Program-made: the position numbers and the translations under genes | The notes under the pieces: generated by a model | Database searches by the model: none | The model's input: the letters and a program-made list of their open reading frames with translations, nothing else | What the model was told of the DNA's origin: nothing | In this document: positions 1-9,171 of the stretch, one piece after another | Layout of the letters: the number at the start of each line of letters is the position of its first letter | Numbering within the stretch: the stretch's first letter is position 1 | From: Reticulitermes lucifugus | Taxonomy: Eukaryota > Arthropoda > Insecta > Blattodea > Rhinotermitidae | Direction of reading: 5' to 3' | DNA: 35,888 nt | NCBI GenBank assembly: GCA_026260175.1 | Contig: JAKCWW010003143.1 | Coordinates: 12,830 to 48,717, forward strand

Positions 1-65
1 AGCTATACCTCTACTCCCCCTCTGGGCTTTCATGGCCTGTTCTAGGGAGAACTTTACCTTTAACT
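1..65 (+). repeat. 3' end fragment of a SINE-like repeat
   Basis: The segment with CTCCCCCT, TTCATGGC and TTTACCTTTA in that order is repeated with moderate divergence at about 3000-3055 and, inverted, at about 11022-11085. In the other two copies a further 60-100 bases of shared sequence lie upstream, so this copy is probably cut by the window edge. Its dispersed occurrence in both orientations is seen in the sequence; the SINE label is an inference. Confidence 0.5.
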
Positions 66-769
66 TATGCCGTGATGTGTATATCGGTTTCCTAATGACA
101 AAATCTGCCTACTTCGAAGAACAGAACTTGTACTTTAACCATTTAAAGCAGAACTGCAACTATATCCATGTACCACCAGGCTTAAAACTAAAAGCTCTGC
201 ATTCACGTACTTCGTATACTCCTCACAATGAACAGCGGCGGTTGCCCTGTACAGCATAAACCGAACAGACTGTGTTTTTCGACAGGCAGGAACTAAAGTT
301 TCATCTAAAATGCAGAATAACTACAGCCTTCAGTCCCATTTTTGCCGAACTGCCGGCTAAAACTCGAGACCTGCTACTTAGACGCAAGTTGTGTTGGGTT
401 TCCTCTATATTCAAGTTGCTACTGCAAACTTCTCATCCAGCCCTGCCTATTTCAGTTCATCAAAATAAATCCCCCTTGCTCTAAAGGACCAAGTTACGCA
501 CTTTAGCATTATCCAGTAAGTCAAAATTCCGCGGTCCTTACTTCAAGCCACTACTTCTCACCACACTTCTTCATTTTCATGCTGTTCCACTCAGACGGAC
601 GAGTGAGTTAAGCGTTGAGAGCCTTCTAACAAAGTAATGCTCTTTGTTCCTCCACGAAATAAAATGTCCCTCGCCTCTCCCTCGAATTTCCCATCCGTGT
701 ACTCTTCTATTATTTCTACGTTCCTTTCTATAGCAGTCAAGATTAAAACGGTTAAGTTACAAACTTTTT

Positions 770-1065
770 AACTTCAGGCAAACTGGATTGGCTGCTACGT
801 GCCTTACAAGCTGCAAATAACGGCATCGATAGCGCTGTAGACTTGTGTTCGGATGGTTCTTGGTTCAAGTCTGGGCCAGTACACCAGCAATCCTAAGGTT
901 TTTGTGGTTTTCCTCAGCTCCTCCAGCCAAGTGTTGGGATCGTACCTCGATTAGACTACGGCCGCTACCTTTAAAATCCTTTCCAAATCATCAGTCACCA
1001 ATAATCCCACCATTCCACTCTATACAGTACGAAATACTGACAGTGTCGTAGGATAAACCATAATT
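770..1065 (+). repeat. Degenerate tRNA-derived SINE
   Basis: A pol III B-box-like motif (GGTTCAAGTC, 862-871) fits GWTCRANNC. It is followed by a body with TTTGTGGTTTTCCTCAG and GGCCGCTACCTTT, which I recognise as typical of dispersed insect SINEs. No 3' tail or flanking duplication is clear. No gene is seen between 65 and the TATA box at 1370. Confidence 0.5.
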
Positions 1066-1369
1066 TAATAACTAGTGCAGTTATTAATACAGCAGAAAGG
1101 GAAAGTGATTGCAATTTTATGTAATCAGTACAAAGTTCATAAGTGTCTACATTACACGTCTCATAATGCAGTCCCTTGAATGGCCATTCACTAATTTCTC
1201 TCCGTCATACCGTTGTGTCCAAGTTCAATTCTTATGACTGACTCTTAAACAAGGCTTTCAAAAAAAAAATAAAAACGAAAGACGGAAACATCTGAAAATT
1301 ACATGCAAACCGAATCACCTGACCTGTGCAGATAACGTTTCATGGTGCCTCTCACAGAACATTGCAGCA

Positions 1370-1377
1370 TATATAAA
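1370..1377 (+). promoter_or_regulatory. TATA box of the first cuticular-protein gene
   Basis: TATATAAA lies 30-31 bases upstream of an arthropod initiator (TCAGT, 1400-1404) and 61 bases before the ATG. TATA plus Inr is the usual core promoter of strongly and stage-specifically expressed insect cuticle genes. Confidence 0.75.
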
Positions 1378-1399
1378 GCGAATCGTGTGATTGTCACAC

Positions 1400-1404
1400 T
1401 CAGT
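1400..1404 (+). promoter_or_regulatory. Initiator (TCAGT), predicted transcription start
   Basis: TCAGT matches the arthropod Inr and is correctly spaced from the TATA box at 1370. It predicts a 5' UTR of about 30 bases. Confidence 0.65.
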
Positions 1405-1430
1405 CGACAAAACTTGCTTCCACCAGCACC

Positions 1431-1445
1431 ATGTCATTTCCTAAG
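1431..1445 (+). CDS. Exon 1, first cuticular gene (5 codons)
   Basis: It encodes MSFPK and ends at a GTAAGC donor in phase 0. The ATG context is CAGCACCATGT. It is too short to call alone; support comes from the promoter, the donor and the identical layout of the second gene at 9157. Confidence 0.85.
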
Positions 1446-4058
1446 GTAAGCTTAATCCAGCAGTAATGTCGTTTCCAAACGCAATGGCTAGCGGCAACAA
1501 TTAACACTAGTTGTTACTTGATCAAATTCATTCATCACATTCACATCCGATAATTTATATATATGTGGACAGACAAATATGTTTAATAAGGTCACTTAAA
1601 ATATTTATGTACACATAAAATTGGTGTATATATGCTCGTGTAAAGACATAACTGGAGCACTGGAGAGAGAAAATTATAATTTAACTACATATTTTCAGAA
1701 ACTAACGCACAAAAGTCTTAGGGAAATACAACCGTTCTGCACACCATATTTGAACAACTATCGGACATAAGGCCGTGCCTCTCGCCGCGGAGGCCCGGGT
1801 TCGATCCCGGGTCAGTCCATGTGGGATTTGTGGTGGACAAAGTGGCACTGGGACAGGTTTTTCTCCGAGTACTTCGGTTTTCCCCTGTCAATTTCATTAC
1901 TTGGAAAACGAAAAAAAAATACTGATCATCTTCTTCATTACAGGGTTGCACTATAAGCCTCAAGGCTGCGGTGAGTCCGTAGCATCTGCTGCGGGGCCCT
2001 TCACAAAGAAAAAACTATCGGGCATAGAGAAGTCAGTAATGCAATGACGCCACAAAATGAGTCCCAGCAATGTGAGATTAGGACAGCGAGAAAAAAATGG
2101 AAATAGGCCCTAACGAAAATTCATAGCAGGTTAAGTTGTGTGACAGAAAATCACTAAATAGCTTGAGAAATAGGTTGTGTGATAGATTGCAAATATGAGT
2201 GCTGACGGGAAGACACTAAAACGTACCCAGCAAGGAAGGTAGATAATATTTAAAGATCCTGTCACCCTACTTAAAAGAATACTCGATTTATTTGATGATT
2301 CACTTTTAAGTATTCAGAATATCGTCGTCAAATGGTAGGGGGGTTCATGAATAATGAATTCGAAAGAGTATTTAAGGAAAAAGGCAGGCCTGTTTTATCA
2401 TTATAATCCGGCATCTGCCTTTAGAGATTGAAGGAATCCATGAAAATCATCATGACAGTTGGCCGTCGAGGCCAGATTTGAACCAAGGAACTCTCAATCA
2501 TTGAACCTAAATGCTCATTATGACTTAGTATTTGTGTACCGGAATTGTGGTTCGGGCTTAAAAGCTCGGCAGTTTTCTGAGTCTTAGCAAATATGTGATT
2601 AGGTCATTCAGTTCAGACAGAAGTGAAGAAGAGCCAACCAATGGGTCTTCTTATCTCCTATCATTGCCCTTGTAACACAACCACCATAGCACCCTATAGG
2701 ACTAGAGGATTTCAGTATATCCATCTACTCTGCAGATCGCCGTGGCTGTAGCCTGCCTGGTGGCAGCGGCACATGCGCAGTACCACTACATTGCGGAAGA
2801 CGATCATCTGCCTGTCGACCATCACATTGCAGAATACCACCACGTGAGTCCCAGCATATTGCGTATTTGAACTACTAACAACGACATACTTACATAGACA
2901 CATCACAGAATGGGTATCGGGGGCTTTTCCCCGACGGTAAATTGGCAGGGGCGTAAAGCTGACCGCTCAGTTCCACCTAGTGCCGAAGTACACACACACC
3001 TTTACTCCCCCTATACACCTTCATGGCAGGCACAAGGACAAATTTACCTTTATACAAAATTTTAGTCGAAAGTTCTCAAGAGAAAATACCACTTCGTTGA
3101 CCAAAGCGTAAATAAAGGCATAATATTAAAATGGACCTCAACCCACTATCTACTAATAACGAACCCGAGTGAAAGGCCAAAACCCTACTCCAGGAGTTTG
3201 GCTCGACTTTTTGAGAATCTGAATAATATTCCAACGCGATACAATAGAATATGTCACTCAGAAGATCTCAAGAGGTTAAAGAAACTGGGCGTGAAAGTGT
3301 GGGCTGGATTAATCTGGCTCAAGGTAGGGACCGGTGGCGGGGTCTGTTTTGAACGTGGCAACACAACTGCGGATTCCACAAAACGTGAGGAATTTGACCA
3401 ACTGAACGACTATTAGCTTGTCCAATAAATCTTATAATAAAGAATCTGAATGATCTATACCATAACTGATTTGCGAATCTTAGTATTAAAACTTATTATT
3501 GTTCATCGATATTAATAGTCTCCACTCCGCCCTAAATAAAACAATAGAATCGAATGAGGCAACGCTCCGTCCATTTTAGACCTCCGCATTACGTAAAGAT
3601 AAGCGGCCAGCTTCACACTCCGGCCACTAAACCCCAAATAGAGTCCCCAGTACCCACGTTGTAGGAGACTAGGCGAGCACCAGAGTTAGTGGTGGAGAGA
3701 AAAATGTCTAGTTCTGTGTGGAAGCTACCATTGGCCATCCCACCTGTGGTGCGTCCCTTTGCTGACCAATTTAAACCGGGTCTCTAGTCTTATATAAACA
3801 AATACTGATAATTATGATTATTCCACCCAGGCCCATCCCAAGTACGAGTTCAAGTATGGAGTGAAGGATCCACACACTCATGACATCAAGGAACAGGCTG
3901 AGAAACGTGACGGCGATAAAGTTGAAGGCTACTACAAGCTGCTTGAAGCAGATGGCACCACCCGCACCGTACACTACACCGCTGACAAACACACCGGCTT
4001 CCACGCGCAAGTGGTGAGGTCCGGACATGCAGTCCATCCTGTGTATCATCACAACTAA
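1431..4058 (+). CDS. RR-2 cuticular protein, 3 exons, 116 aa (gene span)
   Basis: This is a secreted structural protein of the chitin-binding Rebers-Riddiford family (Chitin_bind_4), acting in the extracellular cuticle. Exons are 1431-1445, 2736-2843 and 3831-4058, joined by two phase-0 introns (1290 and 987 bases) with GT/AG ends. Residues 1-19 form a signal peptide with a likely cut after AHA. A His/Asp/Tyr-rich linker follows. Residues 42-116 hold the RR-2 core: [14 protein letters not shown], then [17 protein letters not shown], then RTVHYTAD and GFHAQV. The start is fixed by the TATA/Inr spacing and by the 5-codon exon 1, whose split inside the signal peptide is typical of this family. 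The usual NGF of the consensus reads TGF here. RR-2 proteins are generally linked to hard cuticle. Family assignment is firm; which CPR orthologue it is cannot be told. Confidence 0.92.
1775..1990 (+). repeat. tRNA-derived SINE in intron 1 of the first cuticular gene
   Basis: A near-consensus B box (GGTTCGATCC, 1798-1807) sits in a T-arm-like context (CCCGGGTTCGATCCCGGG). Upstream is GCCGTGCCTCTCGCCGCGGAGG, resembling a tRNA anticodon-side sequence. The downstream body contains TTTTTCTCCGAGTACTTCGG. Only the tRNA-like 3' half is clear, so it is not a functional tRNA gene. The rest of the intron (2041-2735) shows nothing recognisable. Confidence 0.6.
2736..2843 (+). CDS. Exon 2, first cuticular gene (signal core and linker)
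   Basis: The exon lies between a CTCTGCAG acceptor and a GTGAGT donor and has 36 codons, phase 0 at both ends. It encodes the hydrophobic core [14 protein letters not shown] of the signal peptide, then a His/Asp-rich segment ending in EYHH. Confidence 0.88.
2908..3060 (+). repeat. SINE copy in intron 2 of the first cuticular gene
   Basis: Ordered blocks GGCAGGGGCGTAAAGCTGAC, TAGTGCCGAAGT, TTTACTCCCCCT, TTCATGGCAGGCACA and TTTACCTTTAT recur inverted at about 11022-11165. The last blocks recur at 1-65. Three copies in two orientations show a dispersed element. Confidence 0.6.
3118..3425 (+). mobile_element. Decayed LINE 3' end (sense)
   Basis: Blocks read like the C-terminus of an RTE-type LINE ORF. 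ATAATATTAAAATGGACCTC would code NIKMDL, and GGCTGGATTAATCTGGCTCA at 3303 onward codes WINLAQ-RDRW in one frame. The 3' block at 3370-3425 (GGATTCCACAAAACG then GACTATTAGCTTGTCC) matches the ends at 10597, 5980 (inverted) and 16105. It is interrupted by about 160 unmatched bases and has no open frame. Clade is inferred. Confidence 0.55.
3831..4058 (+). CDS. Exon 3, first cuticular gene (RR-2 domain and stop)
   Basis: The acceptor is TTCCACCCAG. There are 75 codons plus TAA. The exon carries the whole RR-2 chitin-binding domain and a His-rich tail (HPVYHHN). Confidence 0.93.
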   Translation, partial: AHPKYEFKYGVKDPHTHDIKEQAEKRDGDKVEGYYKLLEADGTTRTVHYTADKHTGFHAQVVRSGHAVHPVYHHN

Positions 4059-4398
4059 AGGACCGGAAATCATCTGCTACTAACATTCGTCATCGCAATC
4101 GTCATTTCATGTTCTCCTTAATTTTCCCCATGTTTCTCATTATCACTTCAACGTTCATTTCACTATACCGTATGCCGTATTTATTTGTTCATCGCCAATA
4201 TCAAATGGCACAACAAATATATAGACTAGTCACGGGGCTTTTGGGTTATTTCTTGTGAGTTATATTACACGTGTTTGAGATCTGAGCTGTGAAAGAAGAA
4301 CAGCGAGTGGACTCCGCATGTAGTCCATTTCGAACTTCGTGATTTTCCATAATTTATTTGTATTAAGTTTTAACGTTCCTGTGAACTGCAAGCAAAGC

Positions 4399-4404
4399 AA
4401 TAAA
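4399..4404 (+). terminator. Poly(A) signal of the first cuticular gene
   Basis: AATAAA lies 341 bases after the stop codon. It is the first canonical hexamer downstream and predicts an mRNA end near 4420. Confidence 0.6.
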
Positions 4405-4425
4405 ATTTGAAGTTAAAAAAAATGT

Positions 4426-4916
4426 TCTCTTTTATGCCTCTTCTAATATACGCATATGTGTTTCAAAATGCACCCACAATAAAGTAATTTTAGTAAGACC
4501 GAACGGGCCTACAAGTTTCCTAAGTGGCTTCAGTCTGAAGAACTCATTCTACGTACAGCAAAATGATAAGGAAATTCAGTTATGTTTTGACATTATTTCG
4601 TCAGAAGTTTCTGTATTTCTTGCTTCTTTACTTCACAAAAAACATAAACGATTGGTAAGTCGCGGAACCTGCCTAAAGTGACTTGTGAAACCCCAAATAA
4701 ATTATATTAGCCAGTTTCCCGGTAGAATTCGAATCGGGGAGAACCAGATTATGATCCAGGTATAATAAACATGATTGTATCGACTACGTTTGTCTATCTG
4801 GTGTAACAAACACACAGACAGTAAACACACTGTTCATATCCAATACACACGGGTTAACCAATAAAAGCACTACTCCCTTCAAATTTTTAGGAAGAATATT
4901 CGAAATACAAGTCATA
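4426..4916. other. Intergenic, no feature recognised
   Basis: AT-rich sequence without a credible ORF. At about 4731 there is an antisense B-box-like stretch (TTCGAATCGGGG), which may be a SINE trace but is too weak to call. Confidence 0.5.
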
Positions 4917-4917
4917 G

Positions 4918-4998
4918 TACAGGGTATATACAAAAGAATGGTGCGGTTTCAATGGTGAATAAAGGGAATCCGCACCATTCTTTTGTGTATACCCTGTA
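4918..4998. mobile_element. 77-bp hairpin MITE with TA target duplication
   Basis: Near-perfect inverted repeats (4920-4946 and 4970-4996, one mismatch) begin CAGGGTAT and enclose 23 bases. Both ends are flanked by TA (4918-4919, 4997-4998). Snap-back structure plus TA duplication suggests a Tc1/mariner-type miniature element. There is no coding capacity. Confidence 0.7.
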
Positions 4999-4999
4999 T

Positions 5000-5880
5000 A
5001 TACACACGCTCGTGCCTGTATAAGAAAATCCACAATAAATAAGTGAGAACCCTCAGTTCTATCGAAGAACAGTACCATCCCGGAGATTTGCATACTAAGA
5101 ATGAATGCATTAACAATACATTCATGGCTTTAAATGATTGGACAAATTCATCCTAATGACGGAGACACGACGCTCCTACAAAACGTCGGTAACCATTCAC
5201 CAGTCGACACGACGTAACATCCCAGAAGAACTCACTCTTCGTCAACACTGCTGTCAAAACCTCAGAAATCGCAGGATATGTGATTATTGAATATGACGCG
5301 TTATTTGCTACTCATTGTGTAAACCAGTGGCATGCAACCTCTGTTAACCGCAGGCCACTCTGACAAGGGTAATTCGGTGCAGTGCCACAAAGGGTTTAAA
5401 AACATAAAGATAATATTAATATTTTTAAAAAATCGAATTGTGTTAATTTTATTCATATCTGTATTAGATTACAATGCACTGTATAGCTTCTTTAAGAACT
5501 AATAATGTTTCATTTATGCCTATTTCTGACGGAATTTATATCCAGATGATGTTCATTGGAATCTCAAGAAACTAAAGGCTCCACGGGCCACTGAGGAAAG
5601 GGTAGAGAGCCACAAGTACTCCGCGGGCCACAGATTGTGCATCACTCTTTTAAATAATCCTGATAGTCACCTCAGTAAAATTGGTCAGCCCGTAATAATT
5701 CCTATTACCGTACTAATTTACCCGATCCTACATTAATTACGCATTCACAATTCGCACGGCCTGTATTGTAATTGTTGAAAGTTAGGATCTAACAAAAATA
5801 GATATGACGTCATGTTAGCCTGGCTTTCCTACGGAGTTTCATGTAAGCTGATTAATAACTAAATAACTCAGTCAGTTACT
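5000..5880. other. Intergenic, no feature recognised
   Basis: No coherent frame, repeat end or promoter was found on either strand. Confidence 0.5.
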
Positions 5881-6148
5881 CCATGCAGAGTCCTTCTTTT
5901 GAAGCTAACAAGTCCTCAGCTAGTCAAGAAATTCCCCGCATTTTATGGAACCAGAAGGTTTATTACCGCATTCACAAGAGCCCGCCACCTGTCCCTATCC
6001 TGAGCCAGATCAATCCAGTCCATGCCCCCCATCCCACTTCTTGAAGATCCATTTTAATATTAGCCTTCCATCTACGTCTAGGTCTTCCAACTGGTCTCTT
6101 TTCCTCAGGTTTCCCCATCAAAACCCTGTATGTAAGCTGATTAATTAG
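5880..6148 (-). mobile_element. LINE ORF C-terminus and 3' end, antisense, frameshifted
   Basis: The minus strand reads [16 protein letters not shown], then [12 protein letters not shown], then, after a frameshift, [16 protein letters not shown]. This is the characteristic tail of RTE/BovB-like insect LINE proteins. The 3' flank shares a 19-base identical block with the LINE end at 16128-16146. The element is 5'-truncated, with no reverse-transcriptase core. Confidence 0.75.
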
Positions 6149-7640
6149 CTATAAAGTTTCAGACAACATTATGCGACTTTTGTTTAGAACAGCATACAAA
6201 ATACGTAGAAGCTATCTGCAATATAATGGTTAGCATGTAAAGGTAAGAGGAAGCCCCTATCAACGTGTGTGAATAGCAATCGCATAAGCTGCCCAAAGAT
6301 CAACGAAATTCGGCATAGTTACTACGACATGTTAAACTAGCTAATGCAATAAGTCTTAACATTATGGACGTCAACCCTGTCTTAGATTTTTATAAAATGC
6401 AGGTTTCCGGAAATAGATCCGTCTGCGTCAGCAAGCGTGCAAGACTGTGAGCCTAATCACAGGGGTCCGTGAACGTTTGCAGAGGGTCATCGCAGCAAGG
6501 GCTGCTTCCACTCCATTGCACTGAATCACACACTGCAAAAGCAGCTATATATAGATAGGCTATTAAAAACTTACCTCCATATGATAAGATTCCTCTGTGA
6601 TAATGCAGAACGAGATAAAACTACCTGACTGTCAGACACACGACACACGCTAAACGTCTTCTGTGCACTGGAAGACGTCAACACCGAAAGTGAAACGCAC
6701 ATCGAAATGACATCTTATGAAACAAAGACAGTAACATAGGAAGATATTCCATTCAGAAATATTTACATAGTTGACATATTCAAAGTGTTTGGCTTTAAAT
6801 AAGATCGCCAACTGTGGAACAAAAATACGGCACAAATTTTTCTGCAAAAGCCTAATGATGGTCCTTATTGGGATCGAAACGTGTACCTGAATAATTTGGA
6901 ATATAAATTAGAGTTATGTTTGGACTGAAACCTGAGTTTTTGTTGAATCAATAGGACAATCATACAAGAGATTAGGACAAGGAAAAGTAACTAAAACATG
7001 GAAAGATTAATTGAACACAATCCACAACAAACAGATACATAAAAATTGGACAAATTAGAAAATACAAATAAGAATCATATTTCATAGTAAGAACAAGACG
7101 CTAAACCAATAAAGAAGTGTACTAATAAAACCACTAAAACCTTTATATAAAAAATGTTAACCGGCATGAAAAACAAATATGTTAATTTAATCGTGTATAA
7201 GAATTTGAGAGGTGCCACACTAAATCTAAGAGGTACTGTATTAGCGAAACAAAAAATTAATATTCGGGTTTTAAAAAACACTGTTACGGGTGCTAGCGGT
7301 TAAGAAAAATAAAATGAACTAAAATGAAACTAAAAAATTGTACAACATTCATGTCTGGTGCTTGATGTTTTTATGGTTTGGTGGTAGTGTTTAAGCACCG
7401 AGCATACAATGCTGAAATACTCTTGTTGTCACTGCTAATAGAGTGCCAGTGTTGACTGTCAGGAATATTTTATTGCTATTACACACAAAAGGATGCAACC
7501 ACACACAGCTAATTACCGTAATTAAATACATAATTACAGACGCGTTTCAAACTGCTTTGTTTCTTACCTGTGAATTACTCGCAGATTGTGGTTCTCCCCT
7601 TTATTACACAACAATGTTGTTCACAAACTTCTAATTACAT
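6149..7640. other. Intergenic, AT-rich, mostly featureless
   Basis: No gene is supported; open frames here are short and AT-driven. The only item noted is the hammerhead-like motif at 6852-6880. Confidence 0.5.
6852..6880 (+). ncRNA. Possible decayed hammerhead-ribozyme core
   Basis: CTAATGA (6852-6858) is followed by a potential 5-bp stem (GGTCC 6860-6864 with GGATC 6871-6875, including one G-U pair) and then GAAAC (6876-6880). This is the layout of the hammerhead core CUGAUGA-stem II-GAAA, known from Penelope-like elements. The G of CUGAUGA is A here and one base is extra before the stem, so it should be inactive. Stems I and III were not found. Confidence 0.25.
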
Positions 7641-7649
7641 TTAATACCC

Positions 7650-8350
7650 AACAACGTCTCCATTCTTTACTAACGAACTCCACAAAGCAAGTCCCTCAGA
7701 AGATCAGGAGATTCGCCGCCTTTCATGAAACCCTAGAAGTTCATTACCGTGCTAAAAGGAACACGCCCGCAGTCCCTAACCAAAAGATACATGAATCTAT
7801 TCCCAATTCTTTAAGATTAATTTCATTGAAGGGTGAAAAATACGAAGTTCTCATTTTTTTCAGTTCTTTCGAGCTTCTCGTTACTTACGGCCTCTTAGGT
7901 TCTACTATTCCCATCAGCATTCTAGTTATCCAGAAACTTCATCTACATTCTTGCCTAATTCTGAACTGAAGAGTAGCAAGCATTCCCAGAATTAAATATT
8001 TTCTTAATTTATTCAGTGTAATATATATTGCTTCGTATTCTTCCCAGATAGGTCTACTTCAACTGTCATATTTTAGGGCTTAATTATTTTTTATGTTATT
8101 TATGATTTTGTCCTCTATTCTGTTAAAGATACATGAACATGTAATTTGTATTCTTTGTTTCTGCCTCTAGACGAACCTCCTCACTAACATATCACAAGAA
8201 CTCTTTCCCTTTATGGCATTTATAATTAAATTCCAATCCCTTCTGATATTCTTGGACTTCCTATTGGCGTATTCTAAAGCAAAACTGAAAGGCAATGGTG
8301 AGAAAGTGTCTCCTTGATTCACACCATGACTCACAACCAGTTTAAAGCAA
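7650..8350 (-). mobile_element. Decayed LINE reverse transcriptase and 3' end, antisense
   Basis: Near 8200-8330 the minus strand reads GVNQGDTFSPLPFSFALEYA, the conserved RT block (consensus G-x-x-QGD-x-x-SP-x-x-F) before the catalytic YADD. Lower coordinates hold the ORF tail and, at about 7697-7775, a 3' block (AGATTCGCCGCCTTTCATG and following) matching the ends at 5930 and 12705. Multiple stops and frameshifts are present. Confidence 0.7.
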
Positions 8351-8359
8351 TTAAATTTA

Positions 8360-9040
8360 GTCTATTATAAATAGTTACAAGAAACTGGCCGTTGGGTTTG
8401 TACGGTTTTTACAGTGACCAACCGCACCGCAATGCCTACAATAGTCCAATGCCTCAATATTTACGGCTTCAAAAATAAACCTTGGTTTGGTTCGAAGGCG
8501 ATGGTATTGGCAGAACTGTGTGCTGTATTTGACTCTGACTCCATAAACAGAAGTCGGTAGAGGCTGTCGACAGTTCCGCGCCCAGTTAATTCCTTGTTAC
8601 CTGAATCATCTATTGACACACTACAAAACTCAAACTTTCTAAGTTTTTTGTTTACGTTTCTTGAATATAATCATCACAGTTTAACAAATGTAACATCCAG
8701 TCGAACGACATTTTAATTCCTAAAAGGATCGTTTAATCCGTAAACTTCCACAATGTCTTCTTTTTTCCCCTCACGGTGTAGTTTTCTCATTGTGAGATAG
8801 GAATTTCCGCAAAATGCGAATAAGTTAGTGCAATGCAGGAAAGGAACCTATTCTACTGCATTTATCAGCAAAGAATGATGGACTAAAGATTACTTGTAGT
8901 GAAAAAAATGTATATATAGTGTCAGCATGTTTTCTGAAGCGTGACAAAGGATCAATCTGTAAAGTGACACAATGAGAGCCTTCGCCCCATGGAGTGCATT
9001 TCTAAACGAATCCTGTCAAGTTTTGCTGTTCGCGAATTGG
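8360..9040. other. Upstream region of the second cuticular gene
   Basis: No gene or repeat is recognised. Hormone-responsive control of the cuticle gene could lie here, but no nuclear-receptor site was identified with confidence. Confidence 0.4.
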
Positions 9041-9048
9041 TATAAAAC
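9041..9048 (+). promoter_or_regulatory. TATA box of the second cuticular-protein gene
   Basis: TATAAAAC lies 32 bases upstream of CAGTTT (9073-9078), an Inr-like start, and 116 bases before the ATG at 9157. The arrangement parallels the first gene. Confidence 0.7.
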
Positions 9049-9156
9049 GAATCAGCGATTTTGTGAAGGCACCAGTTTCATCTTGTGCCTTATTCACCTT
9101 CAAGACTTGTGAAATTATTGAAGAGAGTTCCACTTTCATCAGACTTCAGCTGCAAA

Positions 9157-9171
9157 ATGGCTAGAATAATG
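9157..9171 (+). CDS. Exon 1, second cuticular gene (5 codons)
   Basis: It encodes MARIM and is followed by donor GTAAAT in phase 0. Its length equals that of exon 1 of the first gene. Confidence 0.82.

Noticed and set aside
1775..1830. Candidate tRNA gene
   Set aside because: Only a B-box/T-arm-like half is present; no acceptor stem closure or D arm could be folded, and the downstream body is that of a SINE.
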